DNA from: Dyella telluris
GTDB lineage: Bacteria; Pseudomonadota; Gammaproteobacteria; Xanthomonadales; Rhodanobacteraceae
Length of the DNA stretch: 64,000 nucleotides
NCBI RefSeq assembly: GCF_014297575.1
Contig: NZ_CP060412.1
Span: 310,001-374,000, forward strand
Direction of reading: 5' to 3'
Below are positions 38,501 through 48,212 of this stretch, in pieces. The translations under genes were made by a program, and so were the position numbers. A model generated the notes under the pieces. That model worked only from the letters and a program-made list of their open reading frames with translations, had not been told where the DNA came from and did not search any database. Positions within the stretch are counted from its first letter, which is position 1; each line of letters opens with the position of its first letter.

Positions 38501-39346
38501 ATGACCTTCAACGTACTCCTGCAATACATCCTGCCCCACCGCGCCCTGTCGCGGGTGGTCTACTGGGCCACGCGCTGGACCTTCAAGCCGTGGAAGAACT
38601 TCCTGATCAGCACCATCGTGCGCAACTATCAGGTGAACATGGCCGAGGCGGCGCAGCCCGATCCGCTGGCCTACCAGCACTTCAATGCGTTCTTCACCCG
38701 CAAGCTGCGGCCGGATGCCCGCCGTGCGGACGCCAACCCCAAGGCGCTGGTTTCCCCGGCCGACGGCAAGATCAGCCAGATGGGCAAGATCGTCGAAGGG
38801 CGCATCTTCCAGGCCAAGGGCCAGGAGTACACGGCCGCCGAGCTGCTGGGCGACGACGCCAGCGCCATGCCTTACCGCAACGGCCGCTTTGCCACCATCT
38901 ACCTGTCGCCGCGCGACTATCACCGCGTGCACATGCCCCTGAAGGGAACGCTGAAGGAAACCGTGCACGTGCCCGGCCGCATCTTCAGCGTGGCGCCGTT
39001 CGCGGTGGAAGCCATTCCGCGCCTGTTCGCGCGCAACGAGCGACTGGTCTGCCACTTCGACGGCGAGCACGGCCCATTCGTGGTGGTGATGGTCGGCGCC
39101 ATCCTGGTCTCCAGCGTGGCCACCGTGTGGGATGGCCTGGTGATTCCGCCGTATGCCTCGTCGATACGCCGCAAGTCGTTCGCTGGGCAGAACATCACGC
39201 TTGAGCGCTTTGCCGAGATGGCGCGCTTCAACATGGGCTCCACCGTCATCATGCTGTTCCCGGAAGGGACGGCCGAACTGGACGCACTGACCTCGCAGCA
39301 GCCCGTGCAGGTGGGCCAGCGCCTGGGTCTCGAACTCCAGGGCTGA
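38501..39346 (+). CDS. psd: phosphatidylserine decarboxylase
   Basis: A 281-aa membrane-associated proenzyme that makes phosphatidylethanolamine. The autocleavage site is MGST, with Ser247 becoming the pyruvoyl group; Asp88 (SPADGK), His141 and His144 (YHRVH) are the other proteolysis and catalysis residues. The ATG at 38501 is preferred over an in-frame ATG at 38414 because the longer version adds an unrelated N-terminus. It is divergent from prmB. Confidence 0.96.
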   Translation: MTFNVLLQYILPHRALSRVVYWATRWTFKPWKNFLISTIVRNYQVNMAEAAQPDPLAYQHFNAFFTRKLRPDARRADANPKALVSPADGKISQMGKIVEGRIFQAKGQEYTAAELLGDDASAMPYRNGRFATIYLSPRDYHRVHMPLKGTLKETVHVPGRIFSVAPFAVEAIPRLFARNERLVCHFDGEHGPFVVVMVGAILVSSVATVWDGLVIPPYASSIRRKSFAGQNITLERFAEMARFNMGSTVIMLFPEGTAELDALTSQQPVQVGQRLGLELQG

Positions 39347-39352
39347 ACCGGC

Positions 39353-39374
39353 GCGCGTCAATATTTTGACGCGC
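39353..39374. other. perfect inverted repeat after psd
   Basis: GCGCGTCAA (39353-39361) and TTGACGCGC (39366-39374) form a 9-bp perfect dyad with TATT loop, 6 bp past the psd stop. Further TGACGCG and GTCG words follow. It may be a weak terminator or an operator for the next gene. Confidence 0.45.
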
Positions 39375-39496
39375 AAGGTGACGCGTTTCGTCGTTTTGTG
39401 ACCTTTTTGGCGCAACGACCGTACCGGGCGCCGCTATGCTCCCGGTCCGGCGGCGCCGCGTGCGCACGCCATCCCAGGGCCAGACCGAGGAGAGCC

Positions 39497-39934
39497 ATGC
39501 GCATCGTCACCCGACTCATCGCCATGAACCGCGCACGCCTGCTCGGCCGGCAGCTGCGCGAGATCGAACGCCAGGTGCATAACCTGCCCAAGCGCACCCG
39601 CGCCCGCCTCGGCACCATGGCACTGCGGGAGATCGGCCAGGCCTCGCGCTGTGACTTCCCCCATCTTTACGGCACGCCGCCGGAAGAACGCTACCTGGCC
39701 TGGGGCCAGGGCACCGACATCGGCCTCGCCCGCGCCCGCTCAGACAACGCCGAGGTGGCCATGCGTGGCATCGCCCTGTGGCTGGCGGTGGCTTACCACG
39801 AGACCAAGAACACGCCGCACGAGAACATCCGTCCGCATCACCGCGACCTGATGCGCCTGCTGCGCGAGCTCAAGGAACAGCACCGCGCCGACCCCATGCA
39901 GGAGTGGGGCGTGCAGGCCACTGCTGCGGCCTGA
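39497..39934 (+). CDS. conserved hypothetical protein
   Basis: A 145-aa basic protein with no signal peptide or membrane helix. It begins with Arg-rich helices (RLLGRQLREIERQVHNLPKR) and ends QEWGVQATAAA. No named domain is visible. A GAGGAG ribosome site 6 nt before the ATG at 39497 and good codon use support a real gene. A longer frame to 39398 adds a Cys/Arg-rich piece typical of non-coding GC-rich DNA. A terminator follows. Confidence 0.75.
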   Translation: MRIVTRLIAMNRARLLGRQLREIERQVHNLPKRTRARLGTMALREIGQASRCDFPHLYGTPPEERYLAWGQGTDIGLARARSDNAEVAMRGIALWLAVAYHETKNTPHENIRPHHRDLMRLLRELKEQHRADPMQEWGVQATAAA

Positions 39935-39953
39935 GCGCGCAAACGCCCAAGGC

Positions 39954-39982
39954 AAAAACGCCGCCCCACGGGCGGCGTTTTC
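39954..39982. terminator. bidirectional terminator
   Basis: ACGCCGCCC and GGGCGGCGT pair around CAC with AAAAA before and TTTT after. It ends both the hypothetical gene at 39497-39934 and the convergent transglycosylase gene. Confidence 0.87.
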
Positions 39983-40015
39983 ACATGCGTGACGCGTGTC
40001 GCCGCGCGGACCGGA

Positions 40016-41518
40016 TCAGCGACAGGTCGGCAGCTTGAGCACCTGCCCCGGCTTGATTTGGTGATGCCGCAGCTCGTTCATGTCCGACACTTCCTGCAGG
40101 GACGAACAGCCGACCTTGTTGACGATGGAGGTCAGCGTGTCACCGCGCTTCACCACGTAGCTGCGCGTGCGCGAGGTATTGGAGCTGCGCGACGGCGAGG
40201 CCACCGGCGCGGGCGAAGAAGGCACCACCGGCAGCACGGCGGTGTGCAGATCGTTCGCCAGGATCGGCCACGGACCATCCGTGCAGCGCGCCTCGTACGG
40301 TTTCTCCAGCACCTTGGGCAACATGATGCGTGAACCGGTTGGCTGGGATACCTGGGGATCCAGTCGCGGATTGAGGTTGCGCAACGTACGGAACCAGCCG
40401 TCCTGCATGCCCGCGGCGGAACCCAGGCACACGGTGAGTTCGGTGAGCGAGGCCGGTCGCTTCAGCACCACGCTGCCCTGCGCACCGTCCACCTTCGGGA
40501 AGCGCAGGTTGTAGCTCTCCGGATGCAGGAACAGCCACGCCGCCGCCAGCACCGACGGCACGTAGTCGCGCGTCTCCTGCGAAAGCTGGTTGTAGATGGT
40601 GGGGTCGTACAGGCTTACCGAGGTGTTGTCGCCAACTAGGCGACGCATGCGGCCTTCGCCACCGTTGTATGCGGCCAGGCTGATCTCGAGATTGTTGTTG
40701 AACGCCTTCAGCTGCTCGTCCATGTACTCCGCATTGGCGCGGGCGGACTCGGCCGGGTCGAAGCGCGAATCGAAGCCGTCTTCGGTATTCAGGCCAAAGC
40801 GCAGGCCGGTGGCGTACATGAACTGCAACGGGCCTGCCGCGCCGGAACGCGACACCGCGTGCACCTTGCCACCCGACTCCTTCGCCATGATGCCGAACAG
40901 CAGCGCCTCGGGCAGGTCCTGCTTCTGGTATTCGGGCCACATCTGGTAGCGCAGGAACTGATAGTTGACGTAGGCATCCATCAGGTTGCCGCGCCACTGG
41001 GTCAGCCACATTTCCAGCGCGGCCTTCACCGGGCCATTCATCGCGATCAGCTGCGACAACTGCTGGCCACGCAGCAGCGTGACGCTGCGCTGCGCCTCGG
41101 GCAGGCTGGCCGCACCGGTCTTGCCGGCATCGCTGCCCTCGGGCAGGTCGTCGCTCATGGCGCTCAGATCGTCGCCCATGTCGAAATTGCCGTCCTTCAG
41201 GCGCAGCAGGCGATCGAAGGCCGAGAAGAAGCGTTGCGGATCGCAGCCCGGGGTGGACGGGCAATGCGCTGAAGCCACTTTCAGCTGATCGAGCGCCGTG
41301 CTCAGGGTCTGCTGCGAGGCCTTCGTGTTGCCCGCGCGTGCCTGCGCCAGCGCCGTCTCGTACCCCTTGCTGGCCTGGTCGAGCTGCGCGTAAAGCTGAT
41401 TGGCCTGGGGCGTGGCGGCGGGCTTCGTACCTCCCCCACTCGAACACGCGGCCAGCAACAACAATGCGCCGGCCAGGGGTGCCATGCGCAACGAACGGGG
41501 AAAAGCAGGAAAAACCAT
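40016..41518 (-). CDS. MltD-like membrane-bound lytic murein transglycosylase with LysM
   Basis: A periplasmic lipoprotein of 500 aa that cleaves peptidoglycan glycan strands. The signal peptide ends in a lipobox at Cys25 (LLLAAC). The SLT domain carries the catalytic Glu214 in GIMAKESGGKVHAVSRSGAAGPLQF, and later AAYNGGEGRMRR. A LysM repeat closes the protein (YVVKRGDTLTSIVNKVGC). The family assignment is MltD-type by architecture. Start: ATG 41518; a GTG at 41530 is an alternative. Confidence 0.91.
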   Translation of the reverse strand: MVFPAFPRSLRMAPLAGALLLLAACSSGGGTKPAATPQANQLYAQLDQASKGYETALAQARAGNTKASQQTLSTALDQLKVASAHCPSTPGCDPQRFFSAFDRLLRLKDGNFDMGDDLSAMSDDLPEGSDAGKTGAASLPEAQRSVTLLRGQQLSQLIAMNGPVKAALEMWLTQWRGNLMDAYVNYQFLRYQMWPEYQKQDLPEALLFGIMAKESGGKVHAVSRSGAAGPLQFMYATGLRFGLNTEDGFDSRFDPAESARANAEYMDEQLKAFNNNLEISLAAYNGGEGRMRRLVGDNTSVSLYDPTIYNQLSQETRDYVPSVLAAAWLFLHPESYNLRFPKVDGAQGSVVLKRPASLTELTVCLGSAAGMQDGWFRTLRNLNPRLDPQVSQPTGSRIMLPKVLEKPYEARCTDGPWPILANDLHTAVLPVVPSSPAPVASPSRSSNTSRTRSYVVKRGDTLTSIVNKVGCSSLQEVSDMNELRHHQIKPGQVLKLPTCR

Positions 41519-41683
41519 GGACGACTTCACTGTCGGGCCGAAAGGTCGACCTTACTGCGCGCGCCCCTGCCGACTCAACCGAAAAACCACGGTATCGGGC
41601 ACGCACCTGCCTTCTCGCTCAAGCCGGGGCGCAAGAACCTGACGCGTGGCTACAATCGCAGGGCAACCTACGGATGGAACGTC

Positions 41684-43189
41684 ATGACTGAGATTCTTAT
41701 CGGCCGCAACGACGAGAGCAGCGTCAGCCTCGACCCGCGTTACGGCAATCGCCACGGCATGATCGCCGGCGCCACCGGCACCGGCAAATCGGTCTCGCTG
41801 ATGGTGCTGGCTGAAGGCTTTTCGAAGCTGGGCGTGCCCTGCTTTCTCGCCGACGCCAAGGGCGACCTCGCCGGCCTGTCGATGGCCGCCGTCGAACCGG
41901 GCGACAAGCTCAAGGCGCGTCTGGCCAAACTGGGCCTCGCCGACTGGAAGCCGCAGGCCAACCCGGTGATCTTCTGGGACATCTACGGCAAGCTCGGCCA
42001 CCCCGTGCGCGCCACCATCAGCGAGATGGGCCCCACCCTGCTTGGCCGCATCCTGGAACTCAACGACACGCAGGAAGGCGTGCTCGAAGTGATCTTCAAG
42101 GTGGCCGATGACCAGGGCTGGCTGCTGCTGGACTTGCCCGACCTTCGCGCCATGCTGGGTTTTGCCAGCGAGAACGCCAAGGACATCTCCGCGCATTACG
42201 GCCTGATCAGTACGCAGAGCATCGCCGCGATCCAGCGCGCCGTGCTCAAGCTGGAACAGGACGGCGCCGACCAGTTCTTCGGCGAGCCCGCGCTGGAGCT
42301 GGCCGACCTGATGCGACAGGACATGAGCGGCCGCGGCGTGATCAACGTGCTGGCCGCCGACCAGCTCATCCTCAAGCCGCGCCTGTATTCCACCTTCTTG
42401 CTGTGGCTGCTGTCCGAACTGTTCGAGCAATTGCCGGAGGTGGGCGATCTGGACCAGCCCAAGCTGGTGTTCTTCTTCGATGAAGCGCACCTGCTGTTCG
42501 ACGATGCACCGCCCGCCCTGCTGCAGCGGGTTGAACAAGTGGTGCGCCTGATCCGCTCCAAGGGCGTGGGCGTGTATTTCTGCTCGCAGAACCCGGACGA
42601 CGTGCCGGGCAACATCCTTGGCCAGCTGGGCAACCGCGTGCAGCACGCGCTGCGGGCGTTCACGCCGCGCGATCAGAAGGCGGTGAAGGCTGCGGCGGAA
42701 ACCTTCGTGGCCAATCCGAAGCTCAACGTAAGTGAAGCCATCACCCAGCTCGGTGTGGGCGAGGCATTGGCATCCACGCTGCGTGACGGCGGCGTGCCGT
42801 CGCCGGTGGAGCGCGTGATGGTGACCACGCCTACGGCACGCATCGGCGCCATCACCGAGGCCGAGCGCGCCACGGTGCGCCAGCGTTCGCCCGTCGGCGG
42901 TAAATACGATACGGCGATCAACCGCGAATCGGCGGCGGAAATCCTCGCCGCGCGGGCCACGCAGAAAGCGGCCAATCCGCAGAGCATCGGCAAGCCGACG
43001 CCGGCCGGGGCACCCGCGCCCGAGGGGCCGGGCTGGAGCGATGCCGTGCGCGATGCCTTGCTCGGTACCAGCCGGCGACAGGGCATGATCGAGGCCATGG
43101 CCAAGTCCGCCAGCCGCGCCGTAGGGTCTCGGCTGGGGCAGCAGATCGTGCGCGGCGTGCTTGGCAGCATCTTCGGCGGCAAGCGCTGA
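41684..43189 (+). CDS. YjgR-like HerA-type ATPase (DUF853)
   Basis: A P-loop ATPase of 501 aa in the HerA/FtsK-like superfamily. Walker A is GATGTGKS (29-36), Walker B is LVFFFDEAHLLFD, and the sensor region YFCSQNPDDVPGNILGQLGNRVQHALRAF is highly conserved in the YjgR family. Its cellular role is not settled to my knowledge; related HerA proteins act in DNA end processing. It is followed by a stem-loop and an unknown membrane protein gene in the same direction. Confidence 0.92.
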   Translation: MTEILIGRNDESSVSLDPRYGNRHGMIAGATGTGKSVSLMVLAEGFSKLGVPCFLADAKGDLAGLSMAAVEPGDKLKARLAKLGLADWKPQANPVIFWDIYGKLGHPVRATISEMGPTLLGRILELNDTQEGVLEVIFKVADDQGWLLLDLPDLRAMLGFASENAKDISAHYGLISTQSIAAIQRAVLKLEQDGADQFFGEPALELADLMRQDMSGRGVINVLAADQLILKPRLYSTFLLWLLSELFEQLPEVGDLDQPKLVFFFDEAHLLFDDAPPALLQRVEQVVRLIRSKGVGVYFCSQNPDDVPGNILGQLGNRVQHALRAFTPRDQKAVKAAAETFVANPKLNVSEAITQLGVGEALASTLRDGGVPSPVERVMVTTPTARIGAITEAERATVRQRSPVGGKYDTAINRESAAEILAARATQKAANPQSIGKPTPAGAPAPEGPGWSDAVRDALLGTSRRQGMIEAMAKSASRAVGSRLGQQIVRGVLGSIFGGKR

Positions 43190-43202
43190 ACCACCCATCT
43201 GA

Positions 43203-43224
43203 CGCCTCCCGTCAACGGGAGGCG
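43203..43224 (+). terminator. stem-loop after the ATPase gene
   Basis: CGCCTCCCG (43203-43211) and CGGGAGGCG (43216-43224) form a perfect 9-bp stem with loop TCAA, between the YjgR-like gene and the membrane protein gene. No T run follows, so termination is uncertain. Confidence 0.5.
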
Positions 43225-43235
43225 ACGAGCCGCCC

Positions 43236-44513
43236 ATGCCACGCGTCCGCACTGTTTCACCCGACACGCCACTCGCCGAACGCTTCACCGCGGGGCTGAG
43301 TTATCCGCTGCGCGGCGGTGGTCTGGCCGCCTGCGTGGTGCTCGCACTGGGCCAGTGCCTGGTGATGATCCCCGCCTACGTCGGCCTGTTCGCCGGCTTC
43401 GTGCTGTGGGCCGCCACGTGGCGTTACGCGGCCGCCTGCCTGCTGCATACCGCCAACGGGTTCGCCGACCCGCCGGACGTGGGCATCGAAGAAAACCCGG
43501 CGGCGGGCCACTGGCTGACCATGGTCCACATGATCGTGGTGATGGCCTGTGCCGTGAGCACGGTGCTCTATCCCGCCATGTTCTGGCCGCTGGTGCTGTT
43601 CTTCGCACTGACGCTGCCCGCCATCGACATGTCGCTGGCGTTCGATGGCAATCCGCTGGTCGCACTCAATCCGCTGAACTGGCAGGCAGTGATCGCGCGA
43701 CTGGGCGCGGGTTATTTCATTCCCGTGGTGATCAATGTGCTGGTCGGTGGCCTCATCGTGCTGCCGGCATTAACCTCCCGCTGGCTGCCACTGGCCATCT
43801 CGCTGCCGCTGTTCGCCTTTGCCTATACCTACCTGATCATCTTCAACCTGCACTTGATGGGCGCGATGATCCATCAGCATCACGAGCAGTTCGATCTCGA
43901 GCCGGAAGCGGACACGCTGATCCGCGAAAGCGGCCAGGACGAGGACGAACGCCTGCTCGCACGGGTGCACGAGATGGCACTTGTCGACCGGCGGGCGGCG
44001 ATCGGCATGCTGGTGGATCGCATGCAGGGACGCAGTGCACCCGCTTCGCTGCACCACGCCTACCGCGACCTGGTGCGCAAGGAAGGGTTGAAGGATGCCC
44101 TGGTCGAGCATGGACATCTCTGGATCGCCGCGCTCATGGCACAGGACGATCCACGCCGTGCACTGGGACTGGTGCAGGAATGCATCGACATGGACCCGGG
44201 TTTTCTTCCCGATGACCCCGCTACGACCGCGACACTCGCCGAACTCGCCGCCGGCATGGGCATGACGCGACTTTCGCTGAAACTGTGCCGTGGCTATCTC
44301 AGCCGCTGGCCACGCTCACCGGAATGCCTGCGCATGGCGCTGTTGGCGGCCGACCAGATGGCAGACCGTCTGGGCCAGCGCGCCGAGGCGGCCGTGCTGC
44401 TCGGCAAGCTCGCCACGGCATGGCCACAACACCCGCTGCAGCCGACCCTTGCGACACGTGCGTCACGCCTGCAACAGGCTGCCGGTACTGCCCACACGCC
44501 GGCTGTCGACTAG
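43236..44513 (+). CDS. integral membrane protein with C-terminal helical repeat region
   Basis: A 425-aa protein I cannot assign to a named family. The first 215 residues contain about six membrane segments (for example LAACVVLALGQCLVMIPAYV, MIVVMACAVSTVLYPAMFW and FAYTYLIIFNLHLMGAMIH). The cytosolic rest is acidic and looks like repeated helices of TPR style (ALGLVQECIDMDPGFLPDDP and LSLKLCRGYLSRWPRSPECL). There is no obvious catalytic motif. Its position after the ATPase gene suggests co-transcription, but the intervening stem-loop argues for caution. It is probably a scaffold or sensor. Confidence 0.78.
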   Translation: MPRVRTVSPDTPLAERFTAGLSYPLRGGGLAACVVLALGQCLVMIPAYVGLFAGFVLWAATWRYAAACLLHTANGFADPPDVGIEENPAAGHWLTMVHMIVVMACAVSTVLYPAMFWPLVLFFALTLPAIDMSLAFDGNPLVALNPLNWQAVIARLGAGYFIPVVINVLVGGLIVLPALTSRWLPLAISLPLFAFAYTYLIIFNLHLMGAMIHQHHEQFDLEPEADTLIRESGQDEDERLLARVHEMALVDRRAAIGMLVDRMQGRSAPASLHHAYRDLVRKEGLKDALVEHGHLWIAALMAQDDPRRALGLVQECIDMDPGFLPDDPATTATLAELAAGMGMTRLSLKLCRGYLSRWPRSPECLRMALLAADQMADRLGQRAEAAVLLGKLATAWPQHPLQPTLATRASRLQQAAGTAHTPAVD

Positions 44514-44658
44514 CCGTTTTTCGTGTTGAAGCAGCCGTGACGCGGGTGTAGCGTCCGCTGGCCATCTCCTTTTGGTGCACTGCCCCGACCGCTAGCGACC
44601 CCGGTGCCTGGCGGTCGCGCCGTCGACCGGTTCACACCTGGTGCACGAGGAGGTTTCC

Positions 44659-45090
44659 ATGCGTCACTTCATTGGCAAACTGGCATGGCTGGGCCTGATG
44701 CTGGCGACACCTGTCGCCTTTGCGCAGGGCAACGCAGCGGCGAAAGAGCCGCCCAAAGCCATTGTTTCCCTGTATCGCGTCGCGCCCGGCAAGCACGAGG
44801 CCTTCCTCAAATGGATGGCCGACCGCGATGCCATCGACAAACAGCTAGGCCTGCCCCGCGCGCAATGGTATGCGCACTTCCAGGGTGACTCCTGGGACTA
44901 CATCGCCATCGCACCGGCGCTCACCGACGCGCAGCAGAAGAAAGAAGACGATGCCGCCAGGGCCAAGGGCCTGACGACGGGCGCGAAGTCGTCGATCGAG
45001 TTCCGGCAGTTCATCGCCTCGCACACGGACACGGTCGCCTTCGGCCCCATGAACGTCAGCGACATGATCACCCTCATCGACGCACCCTGA
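44659..45090 (+). CDS. secreted protein of unknown function
   Basis: A 143-aa protein with signal peptide (about residues 1-22, [17 protein letters not shown]). The mature domain ([20 protein letters not shown] and [17 protein letters not shown]) looks like a dimeric alpha/beta-barrel fold similar to antibiotic-biosynthesis-monooxygenase or NIPSNAP-like proteins. An excellent GAGGAGG ribosome site lies before the ATG at 44659; the ATG at 44641 lacks one. Function is not assigned. Confidence 0.82.
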   Translation: MRHFIGKLAWLGLMLATPVAFAQGNAAAKEPPKAIVSLYRVAPGKHEAFLKWMADRDAIDKQLGLPRAQWYAHFQGDSWDYIAIAPALTDAQQKKEDDAARAKGLTTGAKSSIEFRQFIASHTDTVAFGPMNVSDMITLIDAP

Positions 45091-45199
45091 CGGGAGAGAC
45101 GGGAGAGACGGGAGGGGACATCGTGCCGCTCCCGCCATCGCCATGGCTCGCCGGGCGGTTAAAATGGGCCGTACGCATACGCAACGGAACGATCTACGC

Positions 45200-45697
45200 A
45201 TGAGCCGCTGGCGCCCACCTTCGCCCTCGTCCACCGCCATCATCACCCGCGACGGCTTCGAAAAGCTCAAGGCAGAGCTTGATCATCTGTGGCACACGCT
45301 GCGACCGGAAGTGGTGAAGGCATTGGCAGCGGCCGCTGCCGAAGGCGATCGCTCGGAAAACGCCGAATACACCTATCGCAAGAAGCAGCTTGGCGAAATC
45401 GATCGCCGCGTGCGTTATCTGAGCAAACGCATTCCCTCGCTCAAGGTGGCCGAAGGCGCGCCAGTGGACCGCGAGGTGGTGTTCTTCGGGGCGAGTATCG
45501 AGCTGGAGAACATCGACTCCGGCGAAAGCGTGCTCTATCGCATCGTCGGCCCGGACGAGACGGATGCACGCCTGGGCTGGATCAGCATCGACTCGCCGCT
45601 GGCCCGTGCCGTGCTGAAGAAGCGCGTGGATGACGAGTTCGACGCCGAACTGCCCGGCGGTCGCACGCGCTTCATCATCATGGCGGTCAGCTACTGA
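45200..45697 (+). CDS. greB: transcription elongation factor GreB
   Basis: A 165-aa cleavage factor that rescues back-tracked RNA polymerase by stimulating transcript cleavage. The coiled-coil N-terminal finger carries the acidic tip ([24 protein letters not shown]) and the C-terminal FKBP-like domain ends in [14 protein letters not shown]. The GreB rather than GreA assignment comes from the start of the coiled coil and the C-terminal style. An ATG at 45143 would add 19 residues before the family start. Confidence 0.92.
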   Translation: MSRWRPPSPSSTAIITRDGFEKLKAELDHLWHTLRPEVVKALAAAAAEGDRSENAEYTYRKKQLGEIDRRVRYLSKRIPSLKVAEGAPVDREVVFFGASIELENIDSGESVLYRIVGPDETDARLGWISIDSPLARAVLKKRVDDEFDAELPGGRTRFIIMAVSY

Positions 45698-45710
45698 GTG
45701 CTGGCGCGGG

Positions 45711-46202
45711 TCACTGCCCGCGCAGCAAGGCCTGCACTTCCGCCTGGTGCGATTCGACAAAGCGGATGTTGTTCGCGTTGACCCAGGTCTGGTTGAGGTT
45801 GCTGGACAGCGCCGGATCGCTGCGCGCCTGCACGGCCATGATGGCGTTCATCAGCGCAATATTGGCAAGCATGAATTCGCGCGGCGTGAAGCCGTACTTC
45901 TTCACCAGCGCGGGAATCCGCGGATCGGCCGCCATGGCCTGATTGGCCAGGTCGTCCAGGCTGTGCACCTTGATCTGGTCCGGCGAGCCCTGCGGCGGAA
46001 TGCCGGTGGCGCGAGCCTCGCGCGTCGCCGCTGAAAGCCGACCGAACACGTCATCGGTAAGCATGTACTGCTTGATCTGCTGCTTGTCCGCCTGCGGCAG
46101 CCCCGGCGGGGCCGTCTGCGCCTGCACCAGCGGCACGGCGCCGAACACCAGGGCTAGCATGCCGACGCGGCAGGCAACCAGCAGACGATCCAAAACAGCC
46201 AT
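45711..46202 (-). CDS. secreted protein of unknown function
   Basis: A 163-aa protein with an N-terminal signal segment (LLVACRVGMLALVFGAVPLVQA) and a helical mature part (DVFGRLSAATREARA, EFMLANIALMNAIMAVQARS). No known motif is visible. The ATG at 46202 has GGAG 7 nt upstream. It lies 52 bp downstream of the PhnD-like gene and may be its operon partner. Confidence 0.78.
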   Translation of the reverse strand: MAVLDRLLVACRVGMLALVFGAVPLVQAQTAPPGLPQADKQQIKQYMLTDDVFGRLSAATREARATGIPPQGSPDQIKVHSLDDLANQAMAADPRIPALVKKYGFTPREFMLANIALMNAIMAVQARSDPALSSNLNQTWVNANNIRFVESHQAEVQALLRGQ

Positions 46203-46254
46203 CGGGAATCTCCGGAAAAGAAAGCACCCTACCATCGGGTGCTTGAATGACACT

Positions 46255-47313
46255 TCATTCGCGCAGAAGTTGCTTCAAATCCGCCTGGTAGGCGGTGTCG
46301 ATCTGCCCCATCCGGGTCTTCTTGGCCTGATCGTTCACCCAGCGACCATGCTCGGCCTGCTCGCGCATGAGCCGGTACTCCATGTCGATGAAGGGCCGCA
46401 ACACCGCATTGTCGGCCGGGGCAAAGCCGGCGAGGTTGGGAATCCGCGCAAGGTTCGCCCGCTCGCGCTCACCCGCCGCGCCGGCAGCACGGCCATAGTT
46501 CTGCATGAATTCGATCAGCTGGCGCCGCTGCGGCTCGGGCATGCCGTCACGCACGACCAGTACGCCGGATGGAATCAGCGTGGAGTGCCAGATCACCCGC
46601 AACTGCGAGGCTTCCGTGGGGAAGTTGCGGCGAAACAGATCGAGATCCGGGTTGTTGCAGGTCGCCACGTCCACTTCGCCGTTGCTCACGGCAAGCGCGT
46701 TGTTCTGATGATTGCCTACGCGCACGCTGGCGAAAAACGTGTCCGAATTGAGCCCGTTGGGCGCAAACACTTCCGCCTCTGGCGCCACATAGCCGGTGAC
46801 CGACAAGGTTTCGCCGCGCGCATATCGCCAGTGTCCTGGCTTCGCCAGCAGATCCTTTACCGAGCGGATCGGGCTGTTGGCACGCACGATCAACATCGCC
46901 ACGTTGCCCTTCGCGCCATCGTCGCGCTCGAATTGCGCCACCACGCTCATGTGCTGGTGTTCCACTGCCTCGATGGCCAGTCGACCGGAAAGGAACGCCA
47001 TGTCCACGCGCTGCTCGCCGATGGCACCGGACAGCCCGGCATAGCTGCTTACCGATACGGCGGTGACGGGATGGCCGAGCCTGTGCTCGAGATCCTCCAA
47101 CAAGGGACGCCATTGTTCACGGGATTCAGCCGCACTGCCGATGGGCAGGATGCCGAAACGGATCGGCGTGCCAGTCGGCGCCTGCACGACTTCATCGGCC
47201 ACGACCTCATCGGCCTGGACAGACACAAGGAACAGCAACACGCAGGCCATGCCCAGCGACCGGAGCCAGCCGGCATGCATCCATCGACAGCGCACTCGAC
47301 AAGCCGTATCCAT
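46255..47313 (-). CDS. PhnD-like phosphate/phosphonate-type periplasmic binding protein
   Basis: A 352-aa periplasmic binding protein with a signal sequence (MACVLLFLVSVQADE). Fold motifs are IRFGILPIGSAAESREQWRPLLEDLEHRLG, VDMAFLSGRLAIEAVEH and RDGMPEPQRRQLIEFM, as in PhnD and related ABC-substrate binders. No permease or ATPase gene is adjacent, so it is an orphan binder or part of a signalling system. The ATG at 47313 has GGGGAG 5 nt upstream. Confidence 0.85.
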   Translation of the reverse strand: MDTACRVRCRWMHAGWLRSLGMACVLLFLVSVQADEVVADEVVQAPTGTPIRFGILPIGSAAESREQWRPLLEDLEHRLGHPVTAVSVSSYAGLSGAIGEQRVDMAFLSGRLAIEAVEHQHMSVVAQFERDDGAKGNVAMLIVRANSPIRSVKDLLAKPGHWRYARGETLSVTGYVAPEAEVFAPNGLNSDTFFASVRVGNHQNNALAVSNGEVDVATCNNPDLDLFRRNFPTEASQLRVIWHSTLIPSGVLVVRDGMPEPQRRQLIEFMQNYGRAAGAAGERERANLARIPNLAGFAPADNAVLRPFIDMEYRLMREQAEHGRWVNDQAKKTRMGQIDTAYQADLKQLLRE

Positions 47314-47393
47314 ACTCGCTCCCCGCGCCCCGCTGCCTTGTTGTAGCGCGATTGGTGGGCCGCCGCAATTTGTTGCAAGAGTGGTACGGCTAC

Positions 47394-48197
47394 TCAGAGC
47401 TCGAGCGGCAGCGGGTACTGGCGTCCCTCGCGACGCGGCTGGTAGCAGGCGGTATTGAGGTGAAACGATTCCACGGCACTATCGGGATGCCAGCCCGGCA
47501 GACCCGACAGCGGCAAGGGCCGCAGATCCAGCGGGTCGCGCAGCAGGCGCCCGGACGCGATGCCATCGACACAGGCCGCTACCGCGTCGCCCTTCCCCGC
47601 CGGGTCCATGCACACCAGCGCCTTGCTTACGAGCAGCTTGCTCGGGGTCAACGCGTGCTCAAGCAGGGCATGGCCGAACACCTGCACCACGGCCCGGCCT
47701 TCCTGCCACGCCGCCCTTTCGCGCCAGAACAGGGCGAACCAGTCGTGGGCATCCCACAGATCGAGCAAGGCTCGATCCCGCAAGGTCACGATGACACCCG
47801 CCTCGTCGAAGTGGGTCATCGCGTACTGCGGACGAGAGCGTTCACGCGGCCCCATCACCGCGATCTCGCGCATCTGCGCGGCATTCAACGCGCGCTTGAG
47901 CGACGGATAGCGCAACCACGCGAAGGCATTGAACAGGTCGTGCCAGTTCGCTTCACGCGTGGCGATGTCACCACGCACGGCAATGCGCTGCTCGTAGTGC
48001 AATCCATCATCGAGCAGCTCCGGCGTCTGCGCGACAAACCGCTCGCGCTGCCCGGCAGGGCGTGCGGCATTCAATGCATCGATGGAGGGCCAGCACGCCG
48101 CCTGCATCCAGGCCACGTGCTCGCGCCAACCATGCAACGGCTGGCGCGTGAACACGTCGGGGTCGACGCTTTCGCGGGCGGGCGCGATGTAACGCAT
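47394..48197 (-). CDS. DUF3025 family protein
   Basis: A 267-aa soluble protein matching the DUF3025 family by its blocks EQRIAVRGDIATREANWHDLFNAFAWLRYP and HFDEAGVIV, plus the TLRDRALLDLWDAHDWFALFW stretch. Function unknown. The ATG at 48197 is chosen; a GTG at 48200 is adjacent. It begins 15 bp after the rimO stop and probably shares its transcript. Confidence 0.85.
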   Translation of the reverse strand: MRYIAPARESVDPDVFTRQPLHGWREHVAWMQAACWPSIDALNAARPAGQRERFVAQTPELLDDGLHYEQRIAVRGDIATREANWHDLFNAFAWLRYPSLKRALNAAQMREIAVMGPRERSRPQYAMTHFDEAGVIVTLRDRALLDLWDAHDWFALFWRERAAWQEGRAVVQVFGHALLEHALTPSKLLVSKALVCMDPAGKGDAVAACVDGIASGRLLRDPLDLRPLPLSGLPGWHPDSAVESFHLNTACYQPRREGRQYPLPLEL

Positions 48198-48212
48198 CAC
48201 GCCGCCCGGGAA

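Noticed and set aside
45091..45115. Short GGGAGAGAC tandem repeat after the secreted protein
   Set aside because: Only two and a part copies, likely chance or slippage; no further structure.
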